Source of the DNA: Komagataeibacter sp. FNDCR2
GTDB taxonomy: Bacteria; Pseudomonadota; Alphaproteobacteria; Acetobacterales; Acetobacteraceae
Direction of reading: 5' to 3'
Length of the DNA: 64,000 bases
Assembly: GCF_021295395.1 (NCBI RefSeq)
Contig: NZ_JAIWOU010000001.1
Location: 2,865,001-2,929,000, forward strand
Position 1 is the first letter of the stretch. The number at the start of each line of letters is the position of its first letter. Made by a program: the position numbers and the translations under genes. Shown piece after piece: positions 27,541 through 36,861 of the stretch. A model generated the notes under the pieces. The model did not search any database and was not told where the DNA came from. It saw nothing but the letters and a program-made list of their open reading frames with translations.

Positions 27541-29493
27541 TCAAAACGCTTCGTGTCCCAATCCTTCAAGAAGCGGGCGTAGTGTTTCGCCGTCAGGACG
27601 CCACCGCCCCACGGAACTCCGATAAATGGGGCTTCGGACCTGCGCCAGGCTTGATGTCCTGACCGGACGTCTGGATTTGTGGAAGTTCAGGCAGGCATCA
27701 TCCCATTGCAGGCCGCAATATGAAATAATTCGCCGGGCGCTGGCTTCGAGATTATCGACAGTATCCTCATAACGGACCTCCAGCATTGCCCCTTCAGGCA
27801 GGACATGACGCCAATGAGCCATGAGTTCCTGATAGTGACGATAGCGACGGCCAAGTTCACCCAGATCAAAGGTAAAGTCCAGATCGTTGAACGAAATGGA
27901 AAAACACGACAGGCAGGTATCAATCGGGTCACGAAACGTATGGATGATCCGGGCATTAGGCCATAACTGACGAATGAGGCCAATATAAAGATAGTTTCCC
28001 AATGTCTTGTTGGTAATACGCTGCGGCGCGCCAGCGCCATCCCATCCGACAACCAGCCTGTCCAGACGGTCAAGATAATCCTCAGCCACGGAATGCCGCT
28101 GGGCTTCCGTCAGATGCGCCAGGGGCGCTACAGTTTTCCATGCAGGAAATCTTGCAGCCGCGTCCTTGAACGTATCGAGTAACGTGCTGACTTCGCCCGC
28201 TGCATAAACTTCAGGATGACTGCTCAATATCTGCTCGACCAATGTGGAACCTGATCGGGGCATGCCAACAATGAAGATGGGACGGGAAGAGGGGTTCCCG
28301 CCGGGGGCCAGTCTGCTTATTTCTTCGGCCGAAAACAATTCACGTGTTTTTCGCATGCCGGAAAATACTCTGTTTTCATCATAGACAATATGACGGCGGC
28401 GGATCGCATTGCCCTTCAATATATGTTCGAAAGACAAATGATGCTCGGAAATATCGGATAACGCCTTGCCCAGAGAAAAATGAATATCCGCCATCTCATG
28501 GTCAGATAGGGAGATGGTCTTGTTTTGTACAAGTTCCCGCAGCGTTCCCAGAATGGGATCGTCCGCATCAAGCTTCGTAAGGCGGGTAAGGCACTGGTAA
28601 TACCGTGTGCGATCCGGCGCCAGGGCAATGGCCCGGCGAAAACATTTTACCGCTTCGTCTATTTCTCCCATTTCCTGCAAAATCAGGGCGAGACCAGCGC
28701 TGGCGGATGCCTCCCCCGGTTGCAAGGCGCAGGCCCGCCGGAAACGATCGAGCGCTTCCGGATGCCGCCTGTTTTTATGGAAGATTTTCCCCAATTTCAT
28801 ATTGACCATGTAGCTATCGGGGTGATGCTTCAGAATGGCGCGATAGCAGTCTATCGCCTCATCATCACGTCCAAGTTCGGTCAGGACATTGCCAAGATTT
28901 ATGGCGGTTTCCAGATGGTCCGGCGCATATGTCAGCCCTGTCCGGAACTGGTTGGCGGCTTCCTCGTGCCTGTCCAGGGCCAGAAGCGTCTTGCCAAGAT
29001 CATTGAGCGTTACGATATCATATTCATTATCCGCCAGCATTTCGCGATACTGGCTGACCCTGTTTTCAAGACCATCTATTTCCAGAATAGTCCGATATTG
29101 CGCGATGGCGCCTGCCTGATCACCGCATTTTGCAAGTACGTTTCCCAGGTTGACCAGGGCGGCGCGATAATGCGGGTATAGGACCGTCGCCTGACGGAAG
29201 GCGGCGATGGCTTCCCCCATCCGGCCGGTTTTTTGAAATGCCGTCCCGAGAATATTGAAGACTTCCGCATTTTCAGGTGTATGCATCAGGATACGCCGCA
29301 GCAGGGGGATGGCTTTATCGAACTTTCCCTGCTGGGCATAAATCTTGCCCAGGAAATGTATTGCGTCAGGATCGTCGGGGTTTTGATCCAGGATAAGCTC
29401 ATAATGTTTCATGAGATTATGAATCTGGCCGTTATTCGCACCAATATCCGTATAATCCAAACTGTTGGATAAGTTCTGCTCTGGCATTTTCAT
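27541..29493 (-). CDS. TPR-repeat protein fused to a sulfotransferase domain
   Basis: 650 residues. Residues about 25-310 are tandem TPR repeats (for example AIHFLGKIYAQQGKFDKAIP, ALVNLGNVLAKCGDQAGAIA, AINLGNVLTELGRDDEAID). Residues about 400-640 are a sulfotransferase: PIFIVGMPRSGSTLVEQIL is the loop that holds the 5'-phosphosulfate of PAPS, and IIHTFRDPIDTCLSCF is the 3'-phosphate site. Such fusions occur in many bacteria. The acceptor is unknown and may be a carbohydrate, a lipid or a protein tyrosine. No PAPS synthesis gene lies nearby. No signal peptide. Confidence 0.88.
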   Translation of the reverse strand: MKMPEQNLSNSLDYTDIGANNGQIHNLMKHYELILDQNPDDPDAIHFLGKIYAQQGKFDKAIPLLRRILMHTPENAEVFNILGTAFQKTGRMGEAIAAFRQATVLYPHYRAALVNLGNVLAKCGDQAGAIAQYRTILEIDGLENRVSQYREMLADNEYDIVTLNDLGKTLLALDRHEEAANQFRTGLTYAPDHLETAINLGNVLTELGRDDEAIDCYRAILKHHPDSYMVNMKLGKIFHKNRRHPEALDRFRRACALQPGEASASAGLALILQEMGEIDEAVKCFRRAIALAPDRTRYYQCLTRLTKLDADDPILGTLRELVQNKTISLSDHEMADIHFSLGKALSDISEHHLSFEHILKGNAIRRRHIVYDENRVFSGMRKTRELFSAEEISRLAPGGNPSSRPIFIVGMPRSGSTLVEQILSSHPEVYAAGEVSTLLDTFKDAAARFPAWKTVAPLAHLTEAQRHSVAEDYLDRLDRLVVGWDGAGAPQRITNKTLGNYLYIGLIRQLWPNARIIHTFRDPIDTCLSCFSISFNDLDFTFDLGELGRRYRHYQELMAHWRHVLPEGAMLEVRYEDTVDNLEASARRIISYCGLQWDDACLNFHKSRRPVRTSSLAQVRSPIYRSSVGRWRPDGETLRPLLEGLGHEAF

Positions 29494-29828
29494 ATCAACA
29501 TTTCAAAAAATCATATTTCACTGATGAAACTGAACCTGCGAACATTGTCATTGTTCTGCGGAAACGGATTGCGGATCGATACAAAGGTGACATCTAACAT
29601 ATTGAATTATATATCGGGTCATTAATTCAAAAAGTAAATTACGATCAATTATCGTTTACTATTGTAACATGAGTTGAGGTGATCGCCACTTTCGGTGCCG
29701 TGGGGAATGTAGCTGACTGACTGCTTTCACGGGTTCGCGTCATTGATACGCGCACGCGCAGACGTGTGAGGCCACCGGGCGTTATCCTTGCTACGGTTGA
29801 ATTCATCATAACCAAGACGGAAGTCATC
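29494..29828. other. Divergent intergenic region upstream of gno
   Basis: It separates two divergent genes and should hold both promoters. At 29641-29655 acgatcaattatcgt is a palindrome with five-base arms, a possible repressor site. A second AT-rich stretch with paired gaatt and aattc ends lies at about 29602-29628. No small gene is evident. Confidence 0.4.
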
Positions 29829-30599
29829 ATGCTCAACAATACCCTTTTTTCACTTGCCGGCAGGCGGGCGCTAGTCACCGGGGCCTCCCGGGGCATCGGG
29901 CTGACCCTGGCGCGTGGCCTGGGCCAGTATGGGGCAAAAATTGTGTTGAACGGCCGTAATCCCGAACCGCTGGAAGCGGCCCGCGCCATGCTGGAGCATG
30001 AGGGGCTGGATGTCGTGACCGCCCCATTCGACGTGACCGATCAGGACGCCGTAATCGCGGGGGTTGAAAAAATAGAGCATGAACATGGCCCGATTGATAT
30101 CCTGATCAATAACGCGGGCATCCAGCGCCGCGCGCCGCTGGAACAGTTCAGCCGGGCGGACTGGGACGTGCTCATTGCCACCAACCTCAATGCGGTCTTC
30201 TTTGTCGGTCAGGCTGTGGCGCGGCATATGCTGCCGCGTGGGCGGGGCAAGATCGTCAATATCTGTTCAGTGCAGAGCGAACTGGCGCGCCCCGGCATCG
30301 CGCCCTATACCGCGACCAAGGGAGCGGTCAAAAACCTGACCAAAGGCATGGCGACGGACTGGGCGCGTCATGGCCTTCAGATCAACGGTCTTGCGCCGGG
30401 TTATTTCAAAACAGAAATGAACCAGAAGCTGGTGGCCGATACGGCCTTCACCCAATGGCTGTGCCAGCGCACACCTGCCGGTCGGTGGGGAGATGTAGAG
30501 GAACTTGTCGGCGCGGCGGTTTTCCTGTCCTCGGATGCATCCAGTTTTGTAAATGGGCACATCCTTATGGTGGATGGTGGAATGACCGCGTCTGTATGA
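29829..30599 (+). CDS. gno: Gluconate 5-dehydrogenase (NADP-dependent SDR)
   Basis: A 256-residue classical short-chain dehydrogenase: cofactor loop ALVTGASRGIGLTLARGL (Gly-rich, about residues 14-31), NNAGIQ, Ser in NICSVQSELARPG, and YTATKGAVKNLTKG with catalytic Tyr and Lys. C-terminal NGHILMVDGGMT. Long stretches (GPIDILINNAGIQRRAPLE, ATDWARHGLQINGLAPGYF) are as I recall the Gluconobacter enzyme that reduces 5-ketogluconate to gluconate or oxidises it back in the cytoplasm. The ATG at 29829 has ACGGAAG upstream. The frame is open to 29766 without support. Confidence 0.9.
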   Translation: MLNNTLFSLAGRRALVTGASRGIGLTLARGLGQYGAKIVLNGRNPEPLEAARAMLEHEGLDVVTAPFDVTDQDAVIAGVEKIEHEHGPIDILINNAGIQRRAPLEQFSRADWDVLIATNLNAVFFVGQAVARHMLPRGRGKIVNICSVQSELARPGIAPYTATKGAVKNLTKGMATDWARHGLQINGLAPGYFKTEMNQKLVADTAFTQWLCQRTPAGRWGDVEELVGAAVFLSSDASSFVNGHILMVDGGMTASV

Positions 30600-30701
30600 C
30601 CGGAAACCGGAGGGCTTTACTTTTCTCCGGTAGTGTCCGCCCGACTGTCAGATGCTGTTTTACATAGTCTCCTGTCAGTGGAGAAAAGGGGCTGGTGCGA
30701 A

Positions 30702-32147
30702 TTACAGTGCCGTACGATAGGGCGCGATACCGCGCCCCTCGTTATCGATATCGACACGGTGGCCGACCATGGGCAAGGCCCGATGATGACAGTTTTCGCG
30801 CATACAGGCCCGACAGCCCGGCCCGATCGGGATGATCATCCGGGGGTCATTCAGGTCAAGGCCCGCGGAATAGACAAGCTGTTCCGCATCAGCGATCGAA
30901 CAGCCCAGAACCACGGCGGTCAGGCGGGGGCGATCAAGATAGGATATGCTGTTCCGCCCGACTGTCCGGGCTATATTGAGGTAAACGGCGCCATCCGTTG
31001 TCTGTGATAGCTGTACCTGCACCTGCAGGGGCGTACTGAAGGCACGGAAAATATTCCATAGCGGGCATGGCCCACCAAAACGGGACTGGGTGAAACGGTT
31101 CGCGCTGAAGCTTTTGAGGATATTGCCCGCTATGTCCGTTTTGAGAAAATAGAACGGAATGCCTTCGCTTCCCGGGCGCTGCATGGTGCTTAACCTGTGG
31201 CATGCCTGCTCGAAACTGACCCCGAAATGGCGCTGCAACAGTTCCAGGTCATGGCGTACCTCGCGTGCCGTCATACGGAAACGCTCATAGGGCAGCAGCA
31301 GCGCCCCGGCAAAATAATTGGTCAGATAGACGCGCGCGAGCCCCCGGGCCTCGCTTTCGCGCAGCCGGGAGCGGCGGATCGTGCGTGCAAACACACCTTG
31401 ATGTTCAATCTGCCCCAACGCCTGCGCCATCCAGAACGTGCTGCTTTCCGATGGTATGATCCGCGACAGGAACAGGGTGCGATGCCGACGGTCCATCCGC
31501 CACATCAGGCCCCGCTCGCTCAGGCCGAGATCGATCTCGGTGCGGATGCCATGGTGGTCGAGAAGATAGCGGGCAAGCTGTTCTCCCGGGCTTCCTTCAT
31601 CCAGTCGCATCGTGTCGAACTGCCGTTCGGCCGAGCGGTCGATCTCATCAAAATAATTGCGCTGCGCCTGCACCCAGTCATTAACCGCTTCGTAGGGTTC
31701 CACCCGGTCCGGCGTATCAAGTGACAGGGCATGCGATGACGCATCCGCACCGGTCAGCGACGCGGCGCTATGTTCCTGGCGCAGGAGATAGGCGCGGTAC
31801 AACCTGACAAACTGCGCGCACAGTTCCGGCGCCACGCGCATGGCGGACTGAATGCTGTCCAGCCTTACCGCTTCCATGTCGAATACCGGATCGGCCAGTA
31901 TTTCGCGCAATGCCTGTATGCCGCGGGTTTCTTCGGTATCGCTGAAATAATCCACCCCTACCGAAAAAATGTCGCACAGTTCGTTAAGCAGGGAGAGGGG
32001 AAGCGGCCTGACATCGTGTTCGATCTGGTTCAGGTAGCTTGCGGATATACCCAGTTGCAGGGCCAGGGCGCTCTGCGTCATGCCGATACGGTTCCGTTGA
32101 TGACGGATACGCGATCCGGTGAAGGTCTTGGTGGCGGGATGTCTCAT
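30702..32147 (-). CDS. XRE-family regulator of the ScfR/RamB type (short-chain fatty acid)
   Basis: 481 residues if started at the ATG at 32147. The upstream open frame to 32462 crosses the promoter region and is not protein-like. Residues about 7-65 are a Cro/C1 helix-turn-helix (RIRHQRNRIGMTQSALALQL, SASYLNQIEHDVRPLP). The middle and C-terminal parts follow the DUF2083/IrrE-like pattern of ScfR and RamB, with a C-terminal Cys cluster GCRACMRENCHHRALPM. Such regulators sense short-chain acyl-CoA and control propionate, acetate and glyoxylate genes. It is divergent from an acetyl-CoA-synthetase-like gene, which fits. Two adjacent repeats directly before the start suggest autoregulation. Confidence 0.8.
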   Translation of the reverse strand: MRHPATKTFTGSRIRHQRNRIGMTQSALALQLGISASYLNQIEHDVRPLPLSLLNELCDIFSVGVDYFSDTEETRGIQALREILADPVFDMEAVRLDSIQSAMRVAPELCAQFVRLYRAYLLRQEHSAASLTGADASSHALSLDTPDRVEPYEAVNDWVQAQRNYFDEIDRSAERQFDTMRLDEGSPGEQLARYLLDHHGIRTEIDLGLSERGLMWRMDRRHRTLFLSRIIPSESSTFWMAQALGQIEHQGVFARTIRRSRLRESEARGLARVYLTNYFAGALLLPYERFRMTAREVRHDLELLQRHFGVSFEQACHRLSTMQRPGSEGIPFYFLKTDIAGNILKSFSANRFTQSRFGGPCPLWNIFRAFSTPLQVQVQLSQTTDGAVYLNIARTVGRNSISYLDRPRLTAVVLGCSIADAEQLVYSAGLDLNDPRMIIPIGPGCRACMRENCHHRALPMVGHRVDIDNEGRGIAPYRTAL

Positions 32148-32164
32148 CTTCGCAATCTTTGCAA
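32147..32164 (-). promoter_or_regulatory. Candidate ScfR operator, two adjacent 9-bp repeats
   Basis: On the minus strand TTGCAAAGA is followed directly by TTGCGAAGA, and the second copy touches the scfR start codon. TTTGCAAA-like half sites are known for the relatives RamB and ScfR. The position would let the protein repress its own gene. Confidence 0.45.
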
Positions 32165-32448
32165 TTCGCGGCGCGGCATTCGCCTCTTTAAACGGCAAAA
32201 CATCTTCCGCACGCAATCGGTATTTGTCACAGTCCGGATCAACAAAAACAAAAAGAGTCGCATAGATGAAAGACCATGACGGGGCAGGCCCCAATATAAA
32301 CCGGCGCTGTTTCAGGAAACCGGCAGGGCGGATAATGGCGCCCGGCCCTGTGCCTCTCGTGGTGTAAGGCGGAAGCCGCCTCTCCTTTAATTTACCGTTG
32401 CGCCGGGGGTGGGATTCACCACGCGGCTGAACGATAGGAAACCGGACC

Positions 32449-33360
32449 ATGACCAGCAGCATTCATGATGACGTTGGCCTTCTGTCGGCCTTGCGTGGGC
32501 GGGAGATGACAGGTTATGCGGCAACACGCCCTATCCAGCCGGAGCATGGGCGGCGGGTGCTGAACATCTCCGCCGTATGTGTGGACCGCCATCTGGGTGA
32601 GGGCGCGGACCGGGCCGTCGTGCTCCGGCATGGAGCTGGCACGCAACCGGATGGGCAGGTGTCCTGTCGGGAACTCCATGAACGGGTGTGCCGCCTTGCA
32701 AATGCGTTGAGGGACCAGGGGGTGCAACATGGTGACAGGGTTGCGATCCACCTGCCCCTGATGGTGGAAAGTCTCGTTGCGGTTCTTGCCTGTATCCGCA
32801 TTGGCGCGGTGTATGTCGTGCTGGCCGGGGGGCTGGACGCGCAGGGCGTGGCGGCGCGGCTGGGGGATTGCGGAGCGGTCGCCGTCCTGACGGGCGACGG
32901 AACACGGCATGACACCAGTCATGTACCGCTAAAGGCCACGCTGGATAAGGCATTGGACATGATGGGCGCCCGCAGCCGGGTCAGGCTGGTGCTGGTGGCT
33001 ACGATCAGCGGCGCGGAGGTGCCGATGAAAGCCGGTCGCGACCATCGCTACGATGCCGTCGTGGACTGGTACGAGCCCGATTGCCCGCCCGAGGCGATGT
33101 ATGAAGATGACCCCCTGTTCGTGTTCCACCCCCTCCATCGCCATGGCGCAGGCACGGCCGCAACCTGCACGGTCGGGGAATACAGACGCCTGACATCGTA
33201 CGCGATGGAGATGCTGTATCCGCACGATGATGCTGATGTTTCCCTGGGCCTTATCATCCAGGCATGGAATAGGGGCCAGACCTCCCCGCTTCTTGGCCTG
33301 CTGGCAAGGGGGGGAACCCTCACGATTGCTGAAGGCGGCCCCGTGCACGGGCGGGCCTGA
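32449..33360 (+). CDS. Degenerate, truncated acetyl-CoA-synthetase-like protein
   Basis: A 303-residue frame. It follows acetyl/propionyl-CoA synthetases along their first 300 residues: LNISAVCVDRHL, VSCRELHERVCRLANALRDQ, GDRVAIHLPLMVESLVAVLA, CIRIGAVYVVLAGG, VPMKAGRDHRYD and DCPPEAMYEDDPLFVF. Where the AMP-binding loop YTSGSTGKPKG should follow, it reads HPLHRHGAGTAATC. It stops after GGTLTIAEGGPVHG, before the adenylation core and the acetylation-site lysine domain (about 350 residues missing). It cannot be an active synthetase. The frame is nevertheless intact, so it could be a fossil or a repurposed regulatory protein next to the ScfR-type regulator. Confidence 0.7.
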   Translation: MTSSIHDDVGLLSALRGREMTGYAATRPIQPEHGRRVLNISAVCVDRHLGEGADRAVVLRHGAGTQPDGQVSCRELHERVCRLANALRDQGVQHGDRVAIHLPLMVESLVAVLACIRIGAVYVVLAGGLDAQGVAARLGDCGAVAVLTGDGTRHDTSHVPLKATLDKALDMMGARSRVRLVLVATISGAEVPMKAGRDHRYDAVVDWYEPDCPPEAMYEDDPLFVFHPLHRHGAGTAATCTVGEYRRLTSYAMEMLYPHDDADVSLGLIIQAWNRGQTSPLLGLLARGGTLTIAEGGPVHGRA

Positions 33361-33644
33361 CATAATCATCACGGTCGTGGGAGCGGATTGATGGAACCTG
33401 CGGACCACGGCCGTAGAGTATAGGTATGTAATCCACTTTCACGATATTGTTCCCACCCCAAGAAAACCTGCCAAACAGGGTGACGTTAGGAATCCATGGT
33501 CGGCATGACCGGGATCTTCTTCAATAAATAATAAATAAAAATTCACCATCCGGTTTCCGTTTTTAAAATTTATATCAAGGACATGCGCGCCGGTGGCGGG
33601 CGTGTCAGTTAGGGAGGAGGGCCGAAAGTGCCCCTGACTGTTCA

Positions 33645-34652
33645 ATGAATCGTTCTATGGGTTGGGCTCTGATTGGTGCAAGTAATGTAGCCAGGCAGTG
33701 GATTGTTGATGCCATTCGCGCGCAGGCTGATAGCAGTATCGTCACCGTTCTCAGTTCAAGCGAGGAACGCGGCGCCAAGTTTGCGGCTGAAACCGGCATT
33801 CCCGCCCATACGACGGATATCGACACCATTCTGGCCGATGACAGGGTAGATGCCGTCTATATCAGCACGGCCAATGAGTTCCATTGTAACCAGACCCTGG
33901 CGGCGGCAAGGGCGGGGAAAAACGTTCTCTGTGAAAAGCCGGTCGCCCTTACCATACCCAATGCCCGGGAAATGATCGCGACCTGCCATACGGCGGGCGT
34001 GATACTGGGCGTCAACCACCACCTGCGCTGCAATGCCATGCACCAGAAACTACGCCAGCTTCTGGCGGAGGGAGTGATTGGCAGCCTTAACGCCGTACGG
34101 GTATTTCACGCCAATTTCCTGCCCCGGCTCCTGCAGGGCTGGCGGATCAACGATACCCAGGGTGGTGGCCTGATACTCGACAGCACGATCCATGACATTG
34201 ATACGCTGCGTTTCCTGATGGGCTGCAACCCGACGCACGTCATGGCCATGACCCAGAGCGGTCGACTGGCCCATGACGGAGTGGAGGACGGCATCATGGT
34301 CGTCATGCGTTTTCCCGGTGATGTCCTGGTACAGATCCATGGCTCCTATACCGTTCCGTTTTCCGAAGGGGGCGTGGAATTTTACGGGAGCGAGGGCGTT
34401 CTTGTCGGTCGGGACTGCATGAGCCAGCGCGCCGCGGGCCGGCTGTTCATGCGCAATGCCGAAGGTGAGAAGGAAATCCCGGTTCACCACCACAATCTCT
34501 ATCACTACGCACTTGCCGCCTTCAGCAATGCGGTGCGTGGCGCGGGACAGCCCGCGGCCACCGGGGAAGATGGTCTTGCCGCCCTGACCATAGCTCTGGC
34601 CATTCGTGACGCGGCGCGTACCGGCCGTCAGATCAAAGTGGAAATTCCATGA
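33645..34652 (+). CDS. Gfo/Idh/MocA family NAD(P)-dependent oxidoreductase
   Basis: A 335-residue cytoplasmic enzyme. The N-terminal Rossmann fold has WALIGASNVARQWIVDAIR, and AGKNVLCEKPVALTI holds the EKP motif whose Lys contacts cofactor and substrate. The C-terminal half has GGGLILDSTIHDIDTLRF with a conserved Asp and His. Members oxidise or reduce sugars and inositols; the closest pattern I know is the sugar-reductase type. Its stop overlaps the ATG of the transporter gene (ATGA), so it heads a sugar-acid cluster. Confidence 0.85.
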   Translation: MNRSMGWALIGASNVARQWIVDAIRAQADSSIVTVLSSSEERGAKFAAETGIPAHTTDIDTILADDRVDAVYISTANEFHCNQTLAAARAGKNVLCEKPVALTIPNAREMIATCHTAGVILGVNHHLRCNAMHQKLRQLLAEGVIGSLNAVRVFHANFLPRLLQGWRINDTQGGGLILDSTIHDIDTLRFLMGCNPTHVMAMTQSGRLAHDGVEDGIMVVMRFPGDVLVQIHGSYTVPFSEGGVEFYGSEGVLVGRDCMSQRAAGRLFMRNAEGEKEIPVHHHNLYHYALAAFSNAVRGAGQPAATGEDGLAALTIALAIRDAARTGRQIKVEIP

Positions 34653-36052
34653 CACAGACAGTCTTCGGGGTCATCGGTGCAGATGGCCGCACAATGGGTG
34701 GCACGGGTACTGCGCGGATCACCCTGAGCGTGAGTGAACTGCGGCGCGCGGCATGGACATGCTCGTTGGGAAGTGCGCTGGAATATTATGATTTCGCGCT
34801 CTACAGTCTGGCCTCGGCGCTGGTTTTCGGGCCCCTTTTCTTTCCGTCGGCCACCGAGGTGACCAGCCTTATCGCCAGCTTCGCGACCTATTTTGTCGGG
34901 TTTGCCGTACGCCCCGTTGGCGGGATCATTTTTGGCACGCTGGGGGACCGCATCGGCCGCAAGAAGGTCCTGTTGATTACGGTGACCCTCATGGGGCTTG
35001 CCAGCACGGGTATCGGGCTGATCCCCACATACCAGACGATAGGGATATGGGCGCCTGTCCTGCTGGTTGCGGCACGGATGCTGCAGGGGCTTGGCGCGGG
35101 GGCGGAACAGGCCGGGGCCGCCGTGATGATGACGGAATACGCCCCCCTGGGCCAGCGCGGGTTTTATGCCTCGCTGCCGTTTCTCGGTATCCAGATCGGC
35201 ACCATTATCGCGGCCATGGTCTATTGCAGCCTGCTGTTCGGGGTAACGGACATTACGCATTCATGGGTCTGGCGCGTGCCGTTTCTGGTCAGTGCCGTGA
35301 TCCTGGTCGTTGCGCTCTATATGCGCTTCAAACTCAAGGAATCCCCCACCTTCGAGAATATCCAGCGCAAGGAGGAGGAAGAGGAGCGCGAATCCCTGCG
35401 CACGGTAATCAGCCATTCATGGCGCACGATCCTGGCCGGGATTGGCGTGAGAATGGCTGAAAACGGCGGCTCATCCATCTATCAGGTGCTGGCGATCAGC
35501 TATATCGTCAATACGATGGGCCTGCCGGGGCTGTGGGGTACGATAGCCCTGATCACGGCTGCTATAGTGGGGGGCTTTACCGTACCGATTGCCGGGCGGC
35601 TGAGTGACCGGTTCGGGCGGATAAAGGTGTATCGCACCTTTGCCATCCTTCAGGGGGTCACGGCGCTGCCGGTGTGGTACGTTTTCAGCATGGGGCGTCC
35701 GTTGCCTGCCATTCTCTCGTTGTCCGTGGCACTTGGCGTGACGACGTGGGGCATGTTCGGAACGCAGGCCGCGATGCTGCCGGAAATGTTTGGCGCGCGC
35801 CATCGTTACATGGCCGTATCACTGGCACGCGAAATATCCGCCGTCATCGCCGGTGGCGTGACACCGCTGGTGGGCTCATGCATCATAAGATGGGTCGCGC
35901 TCTTTCATCCCGCCATGGCCCATCCCGGCCAGATGGCCTGGCTCCCCATATCGGCCTATGTTGCACTCCTTGCCGTTACAACCGTTGGAACGACCCTTTT
36001 CATTCCGGAATGTTGTAACCGCGATCTCCTCGATCCACATGATATTCTTTAG
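34649..36052 (+). CDS. MFS transporter, metabolite:H+ symporter (MHS) type
   Basis: 467 residues, about 12 membrane segments. The MHS signature is clear: SALEYYDFALYSLASALVFG in TM1, GFAVRPVGGIIFGTLGDRIG with RKK after TM2, and ARMLQGLGAGAEQAGAAVMM in TM4. Such symporters import organic acids such as ketoglutarate, shikimate or proline with protons. The first 30 residues before TM1 are longer than usual. A later Met at about residue 16 is possible, but the ATGA overlap with the upstream gene favours 34649. The cluster suggests a sugar acid as substrate. Confidence 0.85.
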   Translation: MTQTVFGVIGADGRTMGGTGTARITLSVSELRRAAWTCSLGSALEYYDFALYSLASALVFGPLFFPSATEVTSLIASFATYFVGFAVRPVGGIIFGTLGDRIGRKKVLLITVTLMGLASTGIGLIPTYQTIGIWAPVLLVAARMLQGLGAGAEQAGAAVMMTEYAPLGQRGFYASLPFLGIQIGTIIAAMVYCSLLFGVTDITHSWVWRVPFLVSAVILVVALYMRFKLKESPTFENIQRKEEEEERESLRTVISHSWRTILAGIGVRMAENGGSSIYQVLAISYIVNTMGLPGLWGTIALITAAIVGGFTVPIAGRLSDRFGRIKVYRTFAILQGVTALPVWYVFSMGRPLPAILSLSVALGVTTWGMFGTQAAMLPEMFGARHRYMAVSLAREISAVIAGGVTPLVGSCIIRWVALFHPAMAHPGQMAWLPISAYVALLAVTTVGTTLFIPECCNRDLLDPHDIL

Positions 36053-36067
36053 TTTTCTTGTTTTTTA

Positions 36068-36844
36068 ATGGAAAATACAGACATGCCAGTTAGCACCTTG
36101 ACTGATATTGCGGATCTGCTGCTCTCGGTCAGAAATGGAACCGCCTTGCCGCCAGACCATGTGCCCGACAGCCAGATTCCGCCGTCCATTGATGCGGCCT
36201 ACACCATACAGGATGAGGTGGGGCGCCATCTGGGCCCGATAGGGGGGTGGAAAGTCGGGTCGGAAACCCCGCAATCAGAGCCTTTCTGCGCCCCGATCCA
36301 TACATCCACCATTTTTGACGATGGCGCGACCATACCACATGACCTGTGCCGTTATCTGGGGGTGGAGGCGGAAATCGCCTATCGGTTCGTCCACGACCTG
36401 CCACCGCGCGCGCACGAATGGACACGGGACGAGGTGCTTGATGCGGTCGGGACGATCCATCCGGTGATCGAGATTCTGGATACGCGCTATGCAAAACCGG
36501 GGTCACAGCATAAATTTCTCCATACCGCCGACCAGCAGAGCCATGGCGCCCTGATCGTGGGGCCGGGCGTAGCGGAATGGCGCAAATTCACGCCGGTTCA
36601 TGAACGGGTCATTCTTTCCATCAATAACCAGACCATGGCCGAGCATACGGGTGGCAATTCCGCCGGTGATCCGCTGCGCCTGCTGGTGTGGCTGGCCAAC
36701 CATGCGTCGCGACGGAAAATCGGCATCACGGCGGGGAGCATTGTTACCACCGGCTCCACCACCGGAACCATTTTTGTTGATCACGGGGCCGATGTGACAG
36801 CCACTTTCCCCGCTATTGGCGCCGTACGCGCCCATCTTGCCTGA
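36068..36844 (+). CDS. 2-keto-4-pentenoate hydratase / FAH-superfamily protein
   Basis: 258 residues in the fumarylacetoacetase-like fold. RYLGVEAEIAYRF carries the E-x-E metal ligands. QSHGALIVGPGVAEW and LVWLANHASRRKIGITAGSIVTTGSTTG match hydratases such as MhpD and HpcG. The reaction would be hydration or decarboxylation of a 2-keto acid in the cytoplasm. It lies 15 bases after the transporter and 17 before the dehydrogenase gene. In this context it probably works on a dehydrated sugar acid rather than on an aromatic product. Confidence 0.8.
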   Translation: MENTDMPVSTLTDIADLLLSVRNGTALPPDHVPDSQIPPSIDAAYTIQDEVGRHLGPIGGWKVGSETPQSEPFCAPIHTSTIFDDGATIPHDLCRYLGVEAEIAYRFVHDLPPRAHEWTRDEVLDAVGTIHPVIEILDTRYAKPGSQHKFLHTADQQSHGALIVGPGVAEWRKFTPVHERVILSINNQTMAEHTGGNSAGDPLRLLVWLANHASRRKIGITAGSIVTTGSTTGTIFVDHGADVTATFPAIGAVRAHLA

Positions 36845-36861
36845 AGAGGACACATTGAATC

